NCBI GenBank assembly: GCA_965262175.1
Contig: CBDHES010000022.1
Location: 310,001-374,000, forward strand
Direction of reading: 5' to 3'
DNA length: 64,000 nt
Source of the DNA: CADEDH01 sp965262175
GTDB lineage: Bacteria > Actinomycetota > Acidimicrobiia > Acidimicrobiales > SZUA-35
Positions within the stretch are counted from its first letter, which is position 1, and each line of letters starts with the position of its first letter. The position numbers and the translations under genes are program-made. Below the pieces are notes generated by a model. It ran no database searches. It worked only from the letters and a program-made list of their open reading frames with translations, and was not told the DNA's origin. Positions 27,701 to 35,424 of this stretch are shown one piece after another.

Positions 27701-28605
27701 CGACCGATCGGACCCGACCGACTCGGCTCGACAACCTGGCGGCCCACCTCGCCCAACTCCACCGGCTCGACGGCGATCCGGCCAGCCTCGATGAGGCGAT
27801 CGCCCTGAGCCGGGAGGCCATGGCGAGCGCCCCGCCGGGACCGGGGCGGGCGGCGTTCCTCGACGGCCTGGCCGGACTCCTCGTCCTCCGTTTCGAGTCG
27901 GATCAGCGGCGGGAGACGATCGACGAGGCGATCGCCCTCGACCGGGAAGCGATCGACGCCCTCGGCGGGGACGGCCCCAAGACCGCGCCGTACCTGAACA
28001 ACCTCTCCGGGCACCTCGCCGTGCTCCACGGGTTCGACGATGATGCGACGACGCTCACCGAGGCGGTGGCGGTGGCCCGTCGAGCCGTCGCCGCCACCCC
28101 GGCTCGGAACCCCGACCGGCCCAAGCACCTGAACAACCTGGCCAACCGGTTGGCCCGGTTGTCATCGTCGACCGATGATCAGACGCTTCTCGACGAGGCG
28201 GTGGCGTCGGCCCGGGAGGCGGTGACCGCCACGCCGGAGGCGAGCCCGGAGCGGGCGGTGCGACTCAACAATCTGGCCAACCATCTGGCCCGGCTCTACG
28301 CCGGCACCAAGCGGATCGACCTCCTGAACGATGCGGTGGAGACGGCTCGACGGTCGGTGGCGGCGACGCCCGACGCCAGCCCCGAGCTGGTCGGCCGGTT
28401 GACGAACCTGGCCAACCATCTGGCTCGGCTGTCGGCGGTGACCCGGTCCCGGGAGCCGTTGGCCGAGGCCGGCGACGCCGCCGACCGGGCGATGGCGATC
28501 TGCCGGCGGGACGGCGCCGAGCCCAGCGCTCGCCTGACCAAGCTGGTCGAGCGGCTGGCCGCGGTCACCTCGACGGCGCCGTCGGCCGAGCCGGCGGCGA
28601 GCTGA
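21790..28605 (+). CDS. Giant 45-residue helical-repeat (TPR-like) protein
   Basis: A 2271-residue protein, by far the largest here. The first 150 or so residues are an acidic, Pro/Asp/Glu-rich, probably disordered region without a signal peptide. Most of the rest is a near-continuous array of units repeating every 45 residues (135 nt), roughly 40 copies, of form LDEAV.AAR.AVAATP..PDRAARLNNLANHLARLYA.TGD. This is the long TPR variant usually found next to CHAT protease domains in actinobacteria, but no CHAT, kinase, NB-ARC or other catalytic domain is present. Hence a cytoplasmic scaffold is likely. The start is uncertain: ATG 21790 opens MTAEQPPASD, while in-frame GTGs at 21637 and 21751 would add 13-51 residues. 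Only 4 nt separate its stop from the convergent acyl-CoA dehydrogenase. Confidence 0.8.
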   Translation: MTAEQPPASDTEATPEPDAGLDTVGDDDVTPTGDQTPEPDDARAEPGADEQAPAPDGDGDAGDQTPQPNDVADDGLNDDDRPAAEAGDIQQPAIESDDERPAVETGDDGPAVDTIDATTRGDDDPDRSPGSGDDPDRGVAGPTEPVDAQTMVARIRRFVTTADDDDARAQLADDPALRRLEVVDLLLRRLDRAIATGNELVATRLRDRVELVTGTDDGSTQRSVGGLVGLNQTLAGRSPADHEVDDVRATVRSIIDDDLPARLDEALVGQAWDLTSLVATSMAGHTGDPAWRADAILAARRAATAPSIVGRDRAAALGTLATALADHHLTSGDQEAIDEAVDLGRQSLDHSPAGGPDHAARANNLAVWLARRFASTDDRADLDEAITVARTAVAATPDDHAELPARLSNLANRLADLYAVGGDRARLDEAVGAARRAIDATDDDDPRLPTFLTNLGAHLVDLHRASARPEVVAEAAGVGRRLIALTPDDDPDRDGRLEWTARRLRDLHHTTQNADVLDEALDAARTSLAATSTTNPRRQAREALLTELLGQATSADDPPWELVDERIDALRRLVEGTPATHDRLAPRLADLAQSLGRRHRATGRPADLEDAVVAARRAADTTPWDDPELPARVELAADLLARQFETTRRVAAGRVAVAMAQRSLATLDDDADPTEVDRRVDRLVRGAGLLGSVAGDRTILAEALEAVRLGVDRTGADHPRRPPRLGTLGMVAARVAETGPPEGGPSRRDLLDEAVAAGQASLAEPLDERARSDREAWLAATLDQLVTEHHRDDREWSSDARTALVEAIDHGRRGLDATAGDHPDLTARQRAQADRLRSLLALDPSEALAREAVELSSAAVARSSSHDEHQLAAHRALAETMARLHDFDPSPEVRDQTISQTRLVLDQTPPGDPARLPLVERLATLLGGQLRDGELAPDSLEGAIDVQRQLIDGSPVGDPELAARWSQLALLLSHRYRADAAEGTLGEAIAAARRSITASERSDPQLAARYELLADRLDDASARHGDQATLQEAVDAMRQSTSVTAGSGPQLVDRLAKLSSRLARLHALSGSVATIDEATVVARQGAELAARDGEQRHHHLAQLADRLASLAIATGNDARLTEATQTMRRLVEQVPESDPALPGYLRALSAYLTRPYTPKLDGPSLEEAIAYGRRSVSLSRPGRADHGHNLASLSRLLIDASALTGDRAQLDEAVELARASVAHGPSDAHDLADRWNNLANGLAHLAASGETTVLDEAVDAARTTVDLTSASSPERAARYSKLSARLVDSFRRDGDPAALAEATDAARIAVETTHPGSTELPRRMTNLADRLADGYRLDPSPDRVAEEIELRRQLVDIEPSGPGRASRLADVAEALERSYVAQVGTAGSDRAQPPHPLLAEAASVARSAVQASEPDSPDLGERLAVLAGHLAIQHGFDHKESTLVEAIRSLRRALDVGVEDRSAVQSELAVLESRRFESQGDDDALADAIAATRAAVGDGPDAERLGHLDRLAGLLGRRSDPESLGEVVELRRRIIELGNPVGPERAARLTELGDALETAHRLGGADAAPGPVPPMVAEAVAVTREAVVAGTTDDDHADVDGPDGPTTGQDETGGDHHDRLVALDRRLVVQHRYDQDPASLAEAVSALQRARALPDHPESNRPDLRGPLATRILALDRAGGGNEELLTVAVTALTELTDRAGADGPSAAGRLDELGTALARLHALGGDPDALARSVDTARSAVAATPVTSPERPARLADLSNRLARLSTVTDTPPLLDEAVAVARQAIETTPPASPDRAARLNSLANHLARVFAVRRDREALNGAVSVAREAVAATEPDGPELAGRLNNLALHLTRLYAVTGELARLTEAVDAARRTVEVAGPDHPERPRYLDRLADRLSLLHRATQESAPLAEAVDAARQAEAAADQDELRATILDRLGGLLATTAAASEDQATAEQAVDAARQAVALTGPTDRTRPTRLDNLAAHLAQLHRLDGDPASLDEAIALSREAMASAPPGPGRAAFLDGLAGLLVLRFESDQRRETIDEAIALDREAIDALGGDGPKTAPYLNNLSGHLAVLHGFDDDATTLTEAVAVARRAVAATPARNPDRPKHLNNLANRLARLSSSTDDQTLLDEAVASAREAVTATPEASPERAVRLNNLANHLARLYAGTKRIDLLNDAVETARRSVAATPDASPELVGRLTNLANHLARLSAVTRSREPLAEAGDAADRAMAICRRDGAEPSARLTKLVERLAAVTSTAPSAEPAAS

Positions 28606-28609
28606 GCGT

Positions 28610-29731
28610 TCAGCCCGCCGAGGGGCGGGGCTCCCGAGGCAGTCCGAGGACCCGTTCTCCGAGGATGTTGCGCATGATGTCGGACGTACCCCCCATGATC
28701 GTGTAGCCGGGGGCGTACAGCAGGCCGTGGGTCACGTCGTGGAACAGGGTCGCCTCTGGGCCCAGGACCCGGGACACGAACTGGGCCACCCGCCACTCGT
28801 GCTCGGTGCAGAAACACTTGGTGGCGGCGCTGAACCCGGCCGGCGCCTGCTTGAGGACCTCCCGGTAGACGAGGAGCCGACCGAGCCGGTACCCGGTCTC
28901 CAGTCGGGCGATCTCCTGGCGGACGACGGGATCGGACCGGTCGGCCCGCTCGAGGGCGATCTCGTACAACGCCCGATTCGACACCAGGCGGTCGATGCCG
29001 CCCCGCTCGTGCTCCAGCTGGCGCATCGTCTGGCGGAAGGCGTCGCCCTCCACCCCGACCAGGTTCTCGATCGGCACCCGGACGTCGGTGTAGTAGACCT
29101 CGCAGAAGTGGCGGTTGGTCGTCATGTCGGTGATCGGGCGAACCTCGACACCGGGTGAGTCCATCGGGACGATGATCTCGGAGATGCCCTTGTGGGGCGG
29201 GCCATCGATGCCGGTTCGGCAGATCAGGTAGCAGTAGTCGGCGACGTCGCCGAAGCTCGTCCAGATCTTCTGCCCGTTGATGACCCAGTGGTCACCGTCC
29301 CGCACCGCCTGGGTCTTCAGCGACGCCAGGTCGGAACCGGCGTCGGGCTCGCTCATGCCGATGCACCAGGTCGTCTCGCCCGACAACATCGTCGGGAGGT
29401 ACTCGGCCTGCTGGTCGGCGGTTCCATAGGTGATGAGCGACGGCCCCATCTGGCGGTCGGCGAACCACATGGCGGCGATCGGCGCCCCGGCGCTGATCAT
29501 CTCCTCGGCCACGATCACACGCTCGATCGGCGGGCGGTCCCGGCCGCCGTGCTCGACCGGCCATCCCATGCCGATCCACCCCTCGGCCGCCATCACCTGG
29601 GCGAACTCCTTGGAGAACCCGTTGATCCAGCTGTCGTTGTGGCGGCCGAAGCGCTCGACCCCCTCGGCCGCCACCTTCCGGGCCCGGAGGCGGAGGTCGT
29701 CCAGTTCGGGGTTGAGCGTGAAGTCGAGCAC
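28610..29731 (-). CDS. Acyl-CoA dehydrogenase (FadE-like)
   Basis: A 373-residue flavin enzyme that introduces a double bond into an acyl-CoA in beta-oxidation or in sterol side-chain degradation. Visible are the FAD-binding WCIGMSEPDAGSDLASLKT, the strand WVINGQKIWTSF and the C-terminal motif GGTSDIMRNILGERVLGLP, typical of actinobacterial FadEs. The start is the GTG at 29731, with GAGGAG 5 nt upstream; in-frame codons further up run into unrelated sequence. The neighbouring LLM and FAH genes upstream on the same strand may share its pathway. Confidence 0.92.
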   Translation of the reverse strand: MLDFTLNPELDDLRLRARKVAAEGVERFGRHNDSWINGFSKEFAQVMAAEGWIGMGWPVEHGGRDRPPIERVIVAEEMISAGAPIAAMWFADRQMGPSLITYGTADQQAEYLPTMLSGETTWCIGMSEPDAGSDLASLKTQAVRDGDHWVINGQKIWTSFGDVADYCYLICRTGIDGPPHKGISEIIVPMDSPGVEVRPITDMTTNRHFCEVYYTDVRVPIENLVGVEGDAFRQTMRQLEHERGGIDRLVSNRALYEIALERADRSDPVVRQEIARLETGYRLGRLLVYREVLKQAPAGFSAATKCFCTEHEWRVAQFVSRVLGPEATLFHDVTHGLLYAPGYTIMGGTSDIMRNILGERVLGLPREPRPSAG

Positions 29732-29736
29732 GGGGT

Positions 29737-29742
29737 CTCCTC
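29737..29742 (-). promoter_or_regulatory. Ribosome-binding site fixing the acyl-CoA dehydrogenase start
   Basis: GAGGAG on the minus strand, 5 nt before the GTG at 29731. Confidence 0.6.
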
Positions 29743-29795
29743 GATCGGGTGGGGGTCGGGACGGAGCGGTCGGCGTCGGCGACGCCACACCGCGG

Positions 29796-29801
29796 AGAAT
29801 A
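29796..29801 (-). promoter_or_regulatory. Candidate -10 hexamer for the acyl-CoA dehydrogenase
   Basis: TATTCT on the minus strand, in the 71-nt gap after the LLM gene's stop. It would give a leader of about 58 nt with the GAGGAG site. No -35 was recognised. Confidence 0.3.
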
Positions 29802-29802
29802 C

Positions 29803-30570
29803 TCACCCCGACCAGCGGGTGATGAGTTCGGCCAGGCGATCCTCGCTCGGGGTGGGGTCGATGACCACTGCATCGTCGAAGCCCAGTTCGGCCAGGGTGC
29901 TCAGCCGGGTCAGGGCGCCGTCGAGATCCGGGCCGAGCTGGAGGTTGGTCACCACCGCCCGCCGACCGCCTGCTCGGCGGAACCGTCCGATGGCATCGGC
30001 CAACGTGTCGTCGTCGGCGTACATGGCCGAGGCGATCCACCCCGAGGCCTCGGTCGCCGCCCGCTCGACCCACCGGCCCCGCCATCCGGCGAGGAACAGC
30101 GACGGGCCGCCGGCAACCGCCGGCCACGGACTCAGGGTGGCCCCGCCGTGGCCGCCGGTGGCCAGCCACTCCCGGAGCTCGACGAGCTGATCCTCGAAGC
30201 GGGCGAACCGTTGGTCGAAGTCCCCGCCGAAGGTGGCGAAGTCCGCTTCGGTCGAGCCGGGCCCGACGCCGAGCAGCAGTCGGTCGCCGGCCAGCAGGTG
30301 GAGGGTGAGGATCCGGTGGGCCAGCTCCGGCGTCGAGCGGATCGGGGTCTGGAGCACCCCGGTGCCCAGCTCGACCCGTTCGGTGACCGTGGCCGCCACG
30401 GTCAGGGCCATGAGCGGGTCGGGGAGGATGAACCCCCGACCGACCGCATCGAAGACCCAGATCGAGTCGTATCCGAGGCGCTCGACGGTCCTCGCCCCGT
30501 CGGCCAACGACGGGCCGACGAGGGGGCCGCCACCGAGGTCGGCCAGCGGGAGGGCGGCCCCCAGCCTCAT
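29803..30570 (-). CDS. LLM-class F420/flavin-dependent oxidoreductase
   Basis: A 255-residue luciferase-like monooxygenase-family TIM barrel, shorter than the usual 280-340. Typical features are the opening MRLGAALPLADLGG, LGYDSIWVFDAV, RVELGTGVLQTPIRSTPELAHRILTLHLLAGDRLLLGVGPGS and the late FLAGW segment. In actinobacteria such proteins generally use F420. I chose ATG 30570, since the 24 residues upstream are an Arg/Gly/Pro-rich translation of a small tandem repeat. It lies 43 nt after the FAH gene on the same strand. Confidence 0.88.
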   Translation of the reverse strand: MRLGAALPLADLGGGPLVGPSLADGARTVERLGYDSIWVFDAVGRGFILPDPLMALTVAATVTERVELGTGVLQTPIRSTPELAHRILTLHLLAGDRLLLGVGPGSTEADFATFGGDFDQRFARFEDQLVELREWLATGGHGGATLSPWPAVAGGPSLFLAGWRGRWVERAATEASGWIASAMYADDDTLADAIGRFRRAGGRRAVVTNLQLGPDLDGALTRLSTLAELGFDDAVVIDPTPSEDRLAELITRWSG

Positions 30571-30591
30571 GATCGGTCCCGTTCCCGAACC

Positions 30592-30615
30592 ACGCCCCGG
30601 TTCGCGCCCCGGTTC
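30592..30615. repeat. Two tandem copies of a 12-bp unit
   Basis: The unit [A/G]CGCCCCGGTTC occurs twice in a row between the LLM start and the FAH stop, reaching into the FAH stop codon. It is probably a simple slippage duplication. Confidence 0.5.
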
Positions 30616-31471
30616 ACGCCGTGAAGTCCGAGACCCGGACACAGCGGTTGGTCATGACGCCGACGCCCTCGATCGTGGTCTCGATCACGTCGCCATCGGC
30701 GAGGAACGCCCCGGATGCTGCACCGACCCCGGCCGGCGTGCCGGTGAAGATGATGTCGCCCGGCACGAGCGTCGTGATCCGGGACAGGAACGACACCAGG
30801 TACGACACGTCGAAGATGAGGTTGGCCGTCGTGTCGTCCTGCCGGACCTCGCCGTTGATCGAGGTCTGGAGGCGGAGGTCGTCCCGGTTGGCCACCTGAT
30901 CGGGCGAGACGACGACCGGGCCGATCGGGCCGAAGGTGTCGAACGACTTTCCGAGGTTGAACTGCGGCGGTTTCGCCATGAACTGGGCCGGCCGGTCGGA
31001 GATGTCCTGACCGACGGTCAGACCGGCGACGTGATCCCACGCCGCGTCGGGTGCGATGTCCTTGCCCCCGGGCCCGATCACCACCACGAGCTCACCCTCG
31101 TAGTCGCAGCGGTCGCTGCGAAGCTCGACGGAGGCGGTCGGGCCGACCAGGCACGAGGGGAACTTGGTGAACACGACCGGGTGCTCGGGGAGCTCCATCG
31201 ACGACTCGGCGGCGTGGTTCTTGTAGTTGAGGCCGATCCCGAACGACTTCTGCGGTGCCGGAACGGGCGGCCCGAGGACGACGTCGGCGATCGTCCCGGT
31301 CGGCTCCCGCTCACCGAGGGTTTCGGCCAGCTCGTGGAGCCGGGCGGGCTCGACCAGCGCGGCCATCGGGTCGCTACCGAGCCGGGAACCGCTCAGGTTC
31401 TCGATGTCGAAGTAGCGGTCACCCTCGACCAGAGCAGCTCGGCCGCTGACGTTGGCCAGTCGAAATCCCAT
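30614..31471 (-). CDS. Fumarylacetoacetate hydrolase (FAH) family protein
   Basis: A 285-residue FAH-fold enzyme. Members hydrate, decarboxylate or hydrolyse beta-keto acids in aromatic and sugar-acid catabolism. Family signatures are FGIGLNYKNHAAE, the metal-binding CDYEGELVVVIG, VGQDISDR and the near-C-terminal GDIIFTGTPAGVG. The ATG at 31471 has GGGAGGTG about 8 nt upstream; the 30 residues before it belong to the leader. It heads a possible three-gene run with the LLM and acyl-CoA dehydrogenase genes. Confidence 0.9.
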   Translation of the reverse strand: MGFRLANVSGRAALVEGDRYFDIENLSGSRLGSDPMAALVEPARLHELAETLGEREPTGTIADVVLGPPVPAPQKSFGIGLNYKNHAAESSMELPEHPVVFTKFPSCLVGPTASVELRSDRCDYEGELVVVIGPGGKDIAPDAAWDHVAGLTVGQDISDRPAQFMAKPPQFNLGKSFDTFGPIGPVVVSPDQVANRDDLRLQTSINGEVRQDDTTANLIFDVSYLVSFLSRITTLVPGDIIFTGTPAGVGAASGAFLADGDVIETTIEGVGVMTNRCVRVSDFTA

Positions 31472-31530
31472 GGGATGCGCACCTCCCTGCGCGGCCACCG
31501 GTGTTGCCCGGCTGGCCCGATCGTCGGCCG

Positions 31531-31536
31531 AGCATA
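31531..31536 (-). promoter_or_regulatory. Candidate -10 hexamer for the FAH gene
   Basis: TATGCT on the minus strand would give a leader of about 53 nt with the GGGAGGTG ribosome-binding site. No clear -35. Confidence 0.35.
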
Positions 31537-31566
31537 GGGGACCGGCCAGCGGCCCACCCAACGACG

Positions 31567-31605
31567 CGGGCGGGCCCGGGGCCGTGATGGCCCCGGGCCC
31601 GCCCG
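31567..31605. terminator. Strong GC hairpin after the peptide-binding protein gene
   Basis: A perfect 17-bp stem (31567-31583 with 31589-31605) and a 5-nt loop GTGAT. It lies 25 nt past the binding protein's stop on the minus strand and insulates it from the FAH gene. Confidence 0.75.
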
Positions 31606-31630
31606 GGTCACGCGTCGTTGGGGTGCTCGA

Positions 31631-33546
31631 CTACTCGCACGATCCGCCGGTGCACCAGATCTGGGTCACCGAGTGGGCCCCGGCGATCACCGGGAACGTG
31701 TCGACGCCGTCGGCGGTCGTCAGCGGGGCGATGTCCTGGACATAGGGGTTGGCGATCATCGCCCACAGCGTCCAGGTGGTGGGCAGGATGTAGACCCGCT
31801 CCCCGAACAGCCGGTTCATGTCCTCGAAGATCTCCCGCCGCTCGTCGGGGTCGGTCGTGGCCCGGGACGCGTCGGCCAAGGCGTCGAGGTCCGGGTCGTG
31901 GAACCGGCCGAAGTTGAACGTGGGGGTCCCGATCGGAGCAGCCGTGGCGCTGATCCAGAACCGGAGCTGGGTGTCGTGGTCGGCTCCACCGTGCTGGCGC
32001 CAGTTGGCCATCTCATAGGACCCGACGACGACCTGGTTCACGTACTCGCCCTGCTCGATGACCTCGAGCTCGACGTCGATCAGGTCGCCGAACGCATCGT
32101 CCCACATCGACACGATGAGCTGGTTCGTCTCGACGTTGAACGGGTCGTTGGTCGACCGGAACCGGAAGCTGATCGGGTCGCCGACGGCGTTGCCGTCGTT
32201 GCGCTCGGGATCGTTCACGTACTCGTCGAGCAGGGCCTGGCCCGCCTCGATGTCCAGTTCGGGGTAGCCGTTGTCCTCCAGGAAGCCGGGCTGGCCGGGG
32301 GCGAAGGGCCGTTGGCCGGGTCGACGATCCCGGCCCCTCGCTCCTCGGCGATCCGGTCGCGGTCGAGGGTGTGGGCCAGGGCCCGCCGGACCCGCAGATC
32401 GAGCAGCGGGCTGGTCGAGTTGACCCCGTCGGGATCGAGCTCGAGGCCCTCGATGGCGTTGTCCGACTGGTTGATGATGTTGTAGTTCGTCTCGCCGAAC
32501 TTGTTGGCCTCGATCACCACGAAGTCGGAGTCGGACCGGAAGGTGGAGATCTCGTCGGCGTTGGAGGTGTGGATGATGTCGAACTCACCCGACTGGACAC
32601 CGGCCGACCGGCTGTTGATGTCCTCGGCCACGATGAACTCGATGCCGTCGAGGTAGGGGAGGCCCTCGCCGGTGACGCTGTTCGGACCGTCACCACGCCA
32701 GTAGTCCTCGAACCGCTCGAGGGTCAACCCGTTGCCGTTGCCCGGGGTGAAGTCGACGAACCGGAACGGCCCCATCGAGACCGGGGCGGCGTGGTCGCCG
32801 TCGGCCGGGGTGTCGACGGTCTCCTGGTCGATCAGGGTGTCGCCGGTGAAGGAGCTCTCCCCCCGCAAGGGGTTCTGCTCCAGGGTCCGGAGCCACGAGG
32901 GGGCCATCATGTGGGTCCCGCAGGGGGTGTCGAGGGCGGCGGCCGGGAACGCGGCCCACGGCTGGCTGAGCTGGAACTCGACGGTCAGGTCGTCGACGAC
33001 GATCACATCGGAGACGAGCAGGAAGTCCTGACCCCGGTTGGCCGAGGCGCGGCACACGTTGATGTTGTACGCCACCGCCTCGGCGTCGAACGGCTCACCG
33101 TCGTGCATCATGACGCCGTCCCGCAGCGACAGGGTCCACACGGTGGCGTCCTCGTTGCTCTCGATCCCCTCGGCCAGCACGGGGATGACCTCGCCGTCGG
33201 CGTCGATGTCGAACAGCGGGTCGGCGACGGCGCCCAGCGGCGTGGCGCAGGACACCGAGCAGGTCAGGGCGAACGGGGCCCACGGGTTGGCGACCTGGGC
33301 CTCGATGCCGTACACGAGCACGCCGCCGCGGACCGGATCACCGGCGTCCTCGGCGTCGCCCCGGATGTCCTCGCCGGCCGACTCGCCGGCCTCGACTTCC
33401 TCGATCTGCTCCTGCTGGGCTTCGTCGTCGACGGCGCTGGTGCCGCCCTCGTCGTCGTCGGCAGCGCTACACGCCGCAGCCAGCAGGCCCAAGGCGGCGA
33501 GCAAGGCCAGAAGCCTCGCGAGACCGCTGGTTCGTTTCGTGGTCAT
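31631..33546 (-). pseudogene. Peptide ABC transporter substrate-binding lipoprotein (SBP_bac_5), frameshifted
   Basis: The gene encodes a family 5 extracellular solute-binding protein for oligopeptides or similar ligands. It starts with a signal peptide, lipobox LAAAC and an acidic linker. The frame is intact from 33546 to about 32310; then one base is missing in the G-run at 32306-32308 (minus strand GGCCCTTCG where GGCCCCTTCG would continue GPFAPGQPGFLEDNGYPELD). In the shifted frame the homologous sequence goes on without a break to 31631, ending WCTGGSCE. With one base restored the protein would be 638 residues, normal for the family. The short overlap between the frames has no slippery site. 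This is either a recent mutation or a sequencing error; the lesion is single and the rest undamaged. An AGGGGGAG site precedes the ATG. Confidence 0.8.
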
Positions 33547-33690
33547 GTACTCCCCCTGATCGGTGTCAGTGTCGGCGTCGTCGCCCTACGCGCCCGCGCA
33601 CGCGACGAACCCCGACACCCTATTCCGGATCGTGACTGCCGTCACAACAACCACCGGCGACGTACCGCCGGGAGACGGGCGCCCGGTCGG

Positions 33691-34806
33691 TCAGACCTCG
33701 GTCCGGCCCGACTCGACCACGACCCGGGTCTGGGGAAGGCCCCGCGAGAGGTTGGCCTCGAAGGCGGCGGCGTTCTCCGGGGTTCCGACCGGATACCAGC
33801 AGGCGAAGGAGTGACCCGGCTCGTCGGCCGCCCGAAGCGGCGGCTCCTCGACGAGACACCGCTCCTGGACGTAGGGGCAGCGGGGGCTGAAGTTGCACCC
33901 ATCGGGCGGGGCGATCAGGTCCGGCGGCCGGCCCCCGATGGCCTGGAGCGGGGTGTGGCTCGGGTTGTCGAGCTTGGGGATGGAGCGGAGCAGGGCCTCG
34001 GTGTAGGGCATCTTCATGCTGGAGAACAGCGTGGCGGTCGGGGCCTTCTCCACCACCTTGCCGGCGTACATGACCGCGATGTCGTGGGTCCGACCGGCGA
34101 CCACCCCGAGGTCGTGGGTCACCAGCACCATCCCCATGTCCCGCTCCTCCTGCAGGTCCTGGAGGAGGTTGAGGATCTGGGCCTGGACGGTCACGTCGAG
34201 GGCGGTGGTCGCCTCATCGGCGAACAGCAGCTTCGGGCCGCACGCCAGGCCCATGGCGATCGTGACCCGCTGACGCATGCCGCCCGAGAGCTGGTGGCGG
34301 TACTCCCGGAGCCGCTGCTCGGGTTCGGGAATCTGGACGCTGCGGAGTAGCTCGACGGCCAACGTCTCCGCCTGGGACCGATCGAACCCGAGGTGGACGC
34401 GCAGGCCCTCGGTGAGCTGGTCGCCGATCCGCATCACGGGGTTGAGCGAGGTCATCGGGTCCTGGAAGACCATCGACATCTCGGTCCCCCAGAGGGACCG
34501 CAGCTCGGCGTCGCTCAGATCGGTGATGTCCCGCTTGTCGAACACGACCCGCCCGTGGGAGACGACGTTCCGCTTCGGGAACAGCCGCATGATCGAGCGG
34601 GACAGCACGCTCTTGCCGGACCCGGACTCGCCGACCAGTCCGAGCGTCCGTCCCCGGTCGAGGGTGAGGGAGACGCCGTCGACCGCCTTGACCAAGCCCC
34701 GGGGGGTCTTGAAGTGGGTCCGGAGGTCGTCGACCTCGAGCAGCCGACGATCGAGTGATCTCGGCTCGGTCCCCCGATCGGGGATGATCGTGTCTCCGGT
34801 GGTCAA
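33691..34806 (-). CDS. Oligopeptide ABC transporter ATP-binding protein (OppD/DppD-like)
   Basis: A 371-residue ABC ATPase. Walker A GESGSGKS, Q-loop VFQDPMTSLNP, signature LSGGMRQRV and Walker B LLFADEATTALDV are seen; the Pro that usually follows ADE is Ala. The C-terminal oligopeptide-transporter tail has the usual Cys pattern (CNFSPRCPYVQERC, then FACW). The start is TTG at 34806 with AGGGGGAT a few bases upstream; no better start exists in frame. It follows the hypothetical gene at 34910 and precedes the frameshifted binding protein, while the permeases and second ATPase are on the opposite strand from 35425. Confidence 0.92.
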   Translation of the reverse strand: MTTGDTIIPDRGTEPRSLDRRLLEVDDLRTHFKTPRGLVKAVDGVSLTLDRGRTLGLVGESGSGKSVLSRSIMRLFPKRNVVSHGRVVFDKRDITDLSDAELRSLWGTEMSMVFQDPMTSLNPVMRIGDQLTEGLRVHLGFDRSQAETLAVELLRSVQIPEPEQRLREYRHQLSGGMRQRVTIAMGLACGPKLLFADEATTALDVTVQAQILNLLQDLQEERDMGMVLVTHDLGVVAGRTHDIAVMYAGKVVEKAPTATLFSSMKMPYTEALLRSIPKLDNPSHTPLQAIGGRPPDLIAPPDGCNFSPRCPYVQERCLVEEPPLRAADEPGHSFACWYPVGTPENAAAFEANLSRGLPQTRVVVESGRTEV

Positions 34807-34909
34807 GGTGATCCCCCTTGCAGCGTGTGGGGCGATTGAACCACAGCGGCCCGCCCGGCGACCACCGGGCGGCGACGGTCGGTGGACCGATCCGATCCGG
34901 CGGCCCCGG

Positions 34910-35278
34910 TCATGGCCCGTAGCAGACGGCCCGGGTTCGGCGGCGGAGGACGACCGCGGTCACCGCGTCGTGGTCGAAGCCGGGAAGCCGGTGGGCGTGC
35001 GACAACAGCGCCTCCCCGAGGCCGCCGGGCCCGTCGACCCGCAGCCCGCCGGGGACGCCACCGGCGGCGACGTCGAAGCCGTACCACGTCCGGCCCAGGA
35101 TCCGCCGGGAGGTGATCGCCACCCGCCACACCGCGCTCCACGGGACGACGAGGTCCTCGGTGTGGAGGCCGGTGTCGTCGATGGCGGTGACGGCCATGCC
35201 ACCGCCGGCATCGTCCCCACCGCCGACCAGCCACATCAACGCCACGGCAGCCACGACGACCGCTCCGATCCACACCAC
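34910..35278 (-). CDS. Small single-span membrane protein, PH-like C-terminus (hypothetical)
   Basis: Not recognised as a named family. It is a 122-residue protein with one N-terminal membrane helix (VVWIGAVVVAAVALMWLVGG) followed by a probably beta-rich domain (AVTAIDDTGLHTEDLVVPWSAVWRVAI...RTWYGFDVA) that resembles small bacterial PH-like domains. The start is GTG 35278: TACCGT lies 7 nt upstream on the minus strand, the same leaderless arrangement as known genes here. It sits in the divergent region of the Opp system, 103 nt before oppD. Its length and composition are plausible but it could still be chance. Confidence 0.55.
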   Translation of the reverse strand: MVWIGAVVVAAVALMWLVGGGDDAGGGMAVTAIDDTGLHTEDLVVPWSAVWRVAITSRRILGRTWYGFDVAAGGVPGGLRVDGPGGLGEALLSHAHRLPGFDHDAVTAVVLRRRTRAVCYGP

Positions 35279-35285
35279 GTCGTCA

Positions 35286-35291
35286 ACGGTA
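35286..35291 (-). promoter_or_regulatory. Candidate -10 hexamer for the small membrane protein
   Basis: TACCGT on the minus strand, 7 nt before the GTG at 35278. It is the main support for that start. Confidence 0.35.
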
Positions 35292-35410
35292 GGCGACGGG
35301 TCCGACCACGGGACGAGATGCCGACCCGGAGGTGTTGTGCAAAGATGGACAGGCCGATGTGACGTCCGTCTCTGTTGGGCCCGTTCTCGGCCAAGGGAAT
35401 CGCTCGAGCG

Positions 35411-35417
35411 AAAGGAG
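35411..35417 (+). promoter_or_regulatory. Ribosome-binding site deciding the oppB start
   Basis: AAAGGAG stands 7 nt before TTG 35425 but 19 nt before the nearest ATG (35437), so TTG is the likelier start. Confidence 0.65.
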
Positions 35418-35424
35418 CGCACGC

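Noticed and set aside
21790..28605. CRISPR-like or satellite repeat
   Set aside because: The 135-bp periodicity is that of a coding helical repeat; units diverge at the DNA level and lack identical repeats with spacers.
32215..32310. Programmed -1 frameshift in the peptide-binding protein
   Set aside because: No X_XXY_YYZ slippery heptamer or stable downstream structure was found at the shift; a one-base deletion or sequencing error is simpler.
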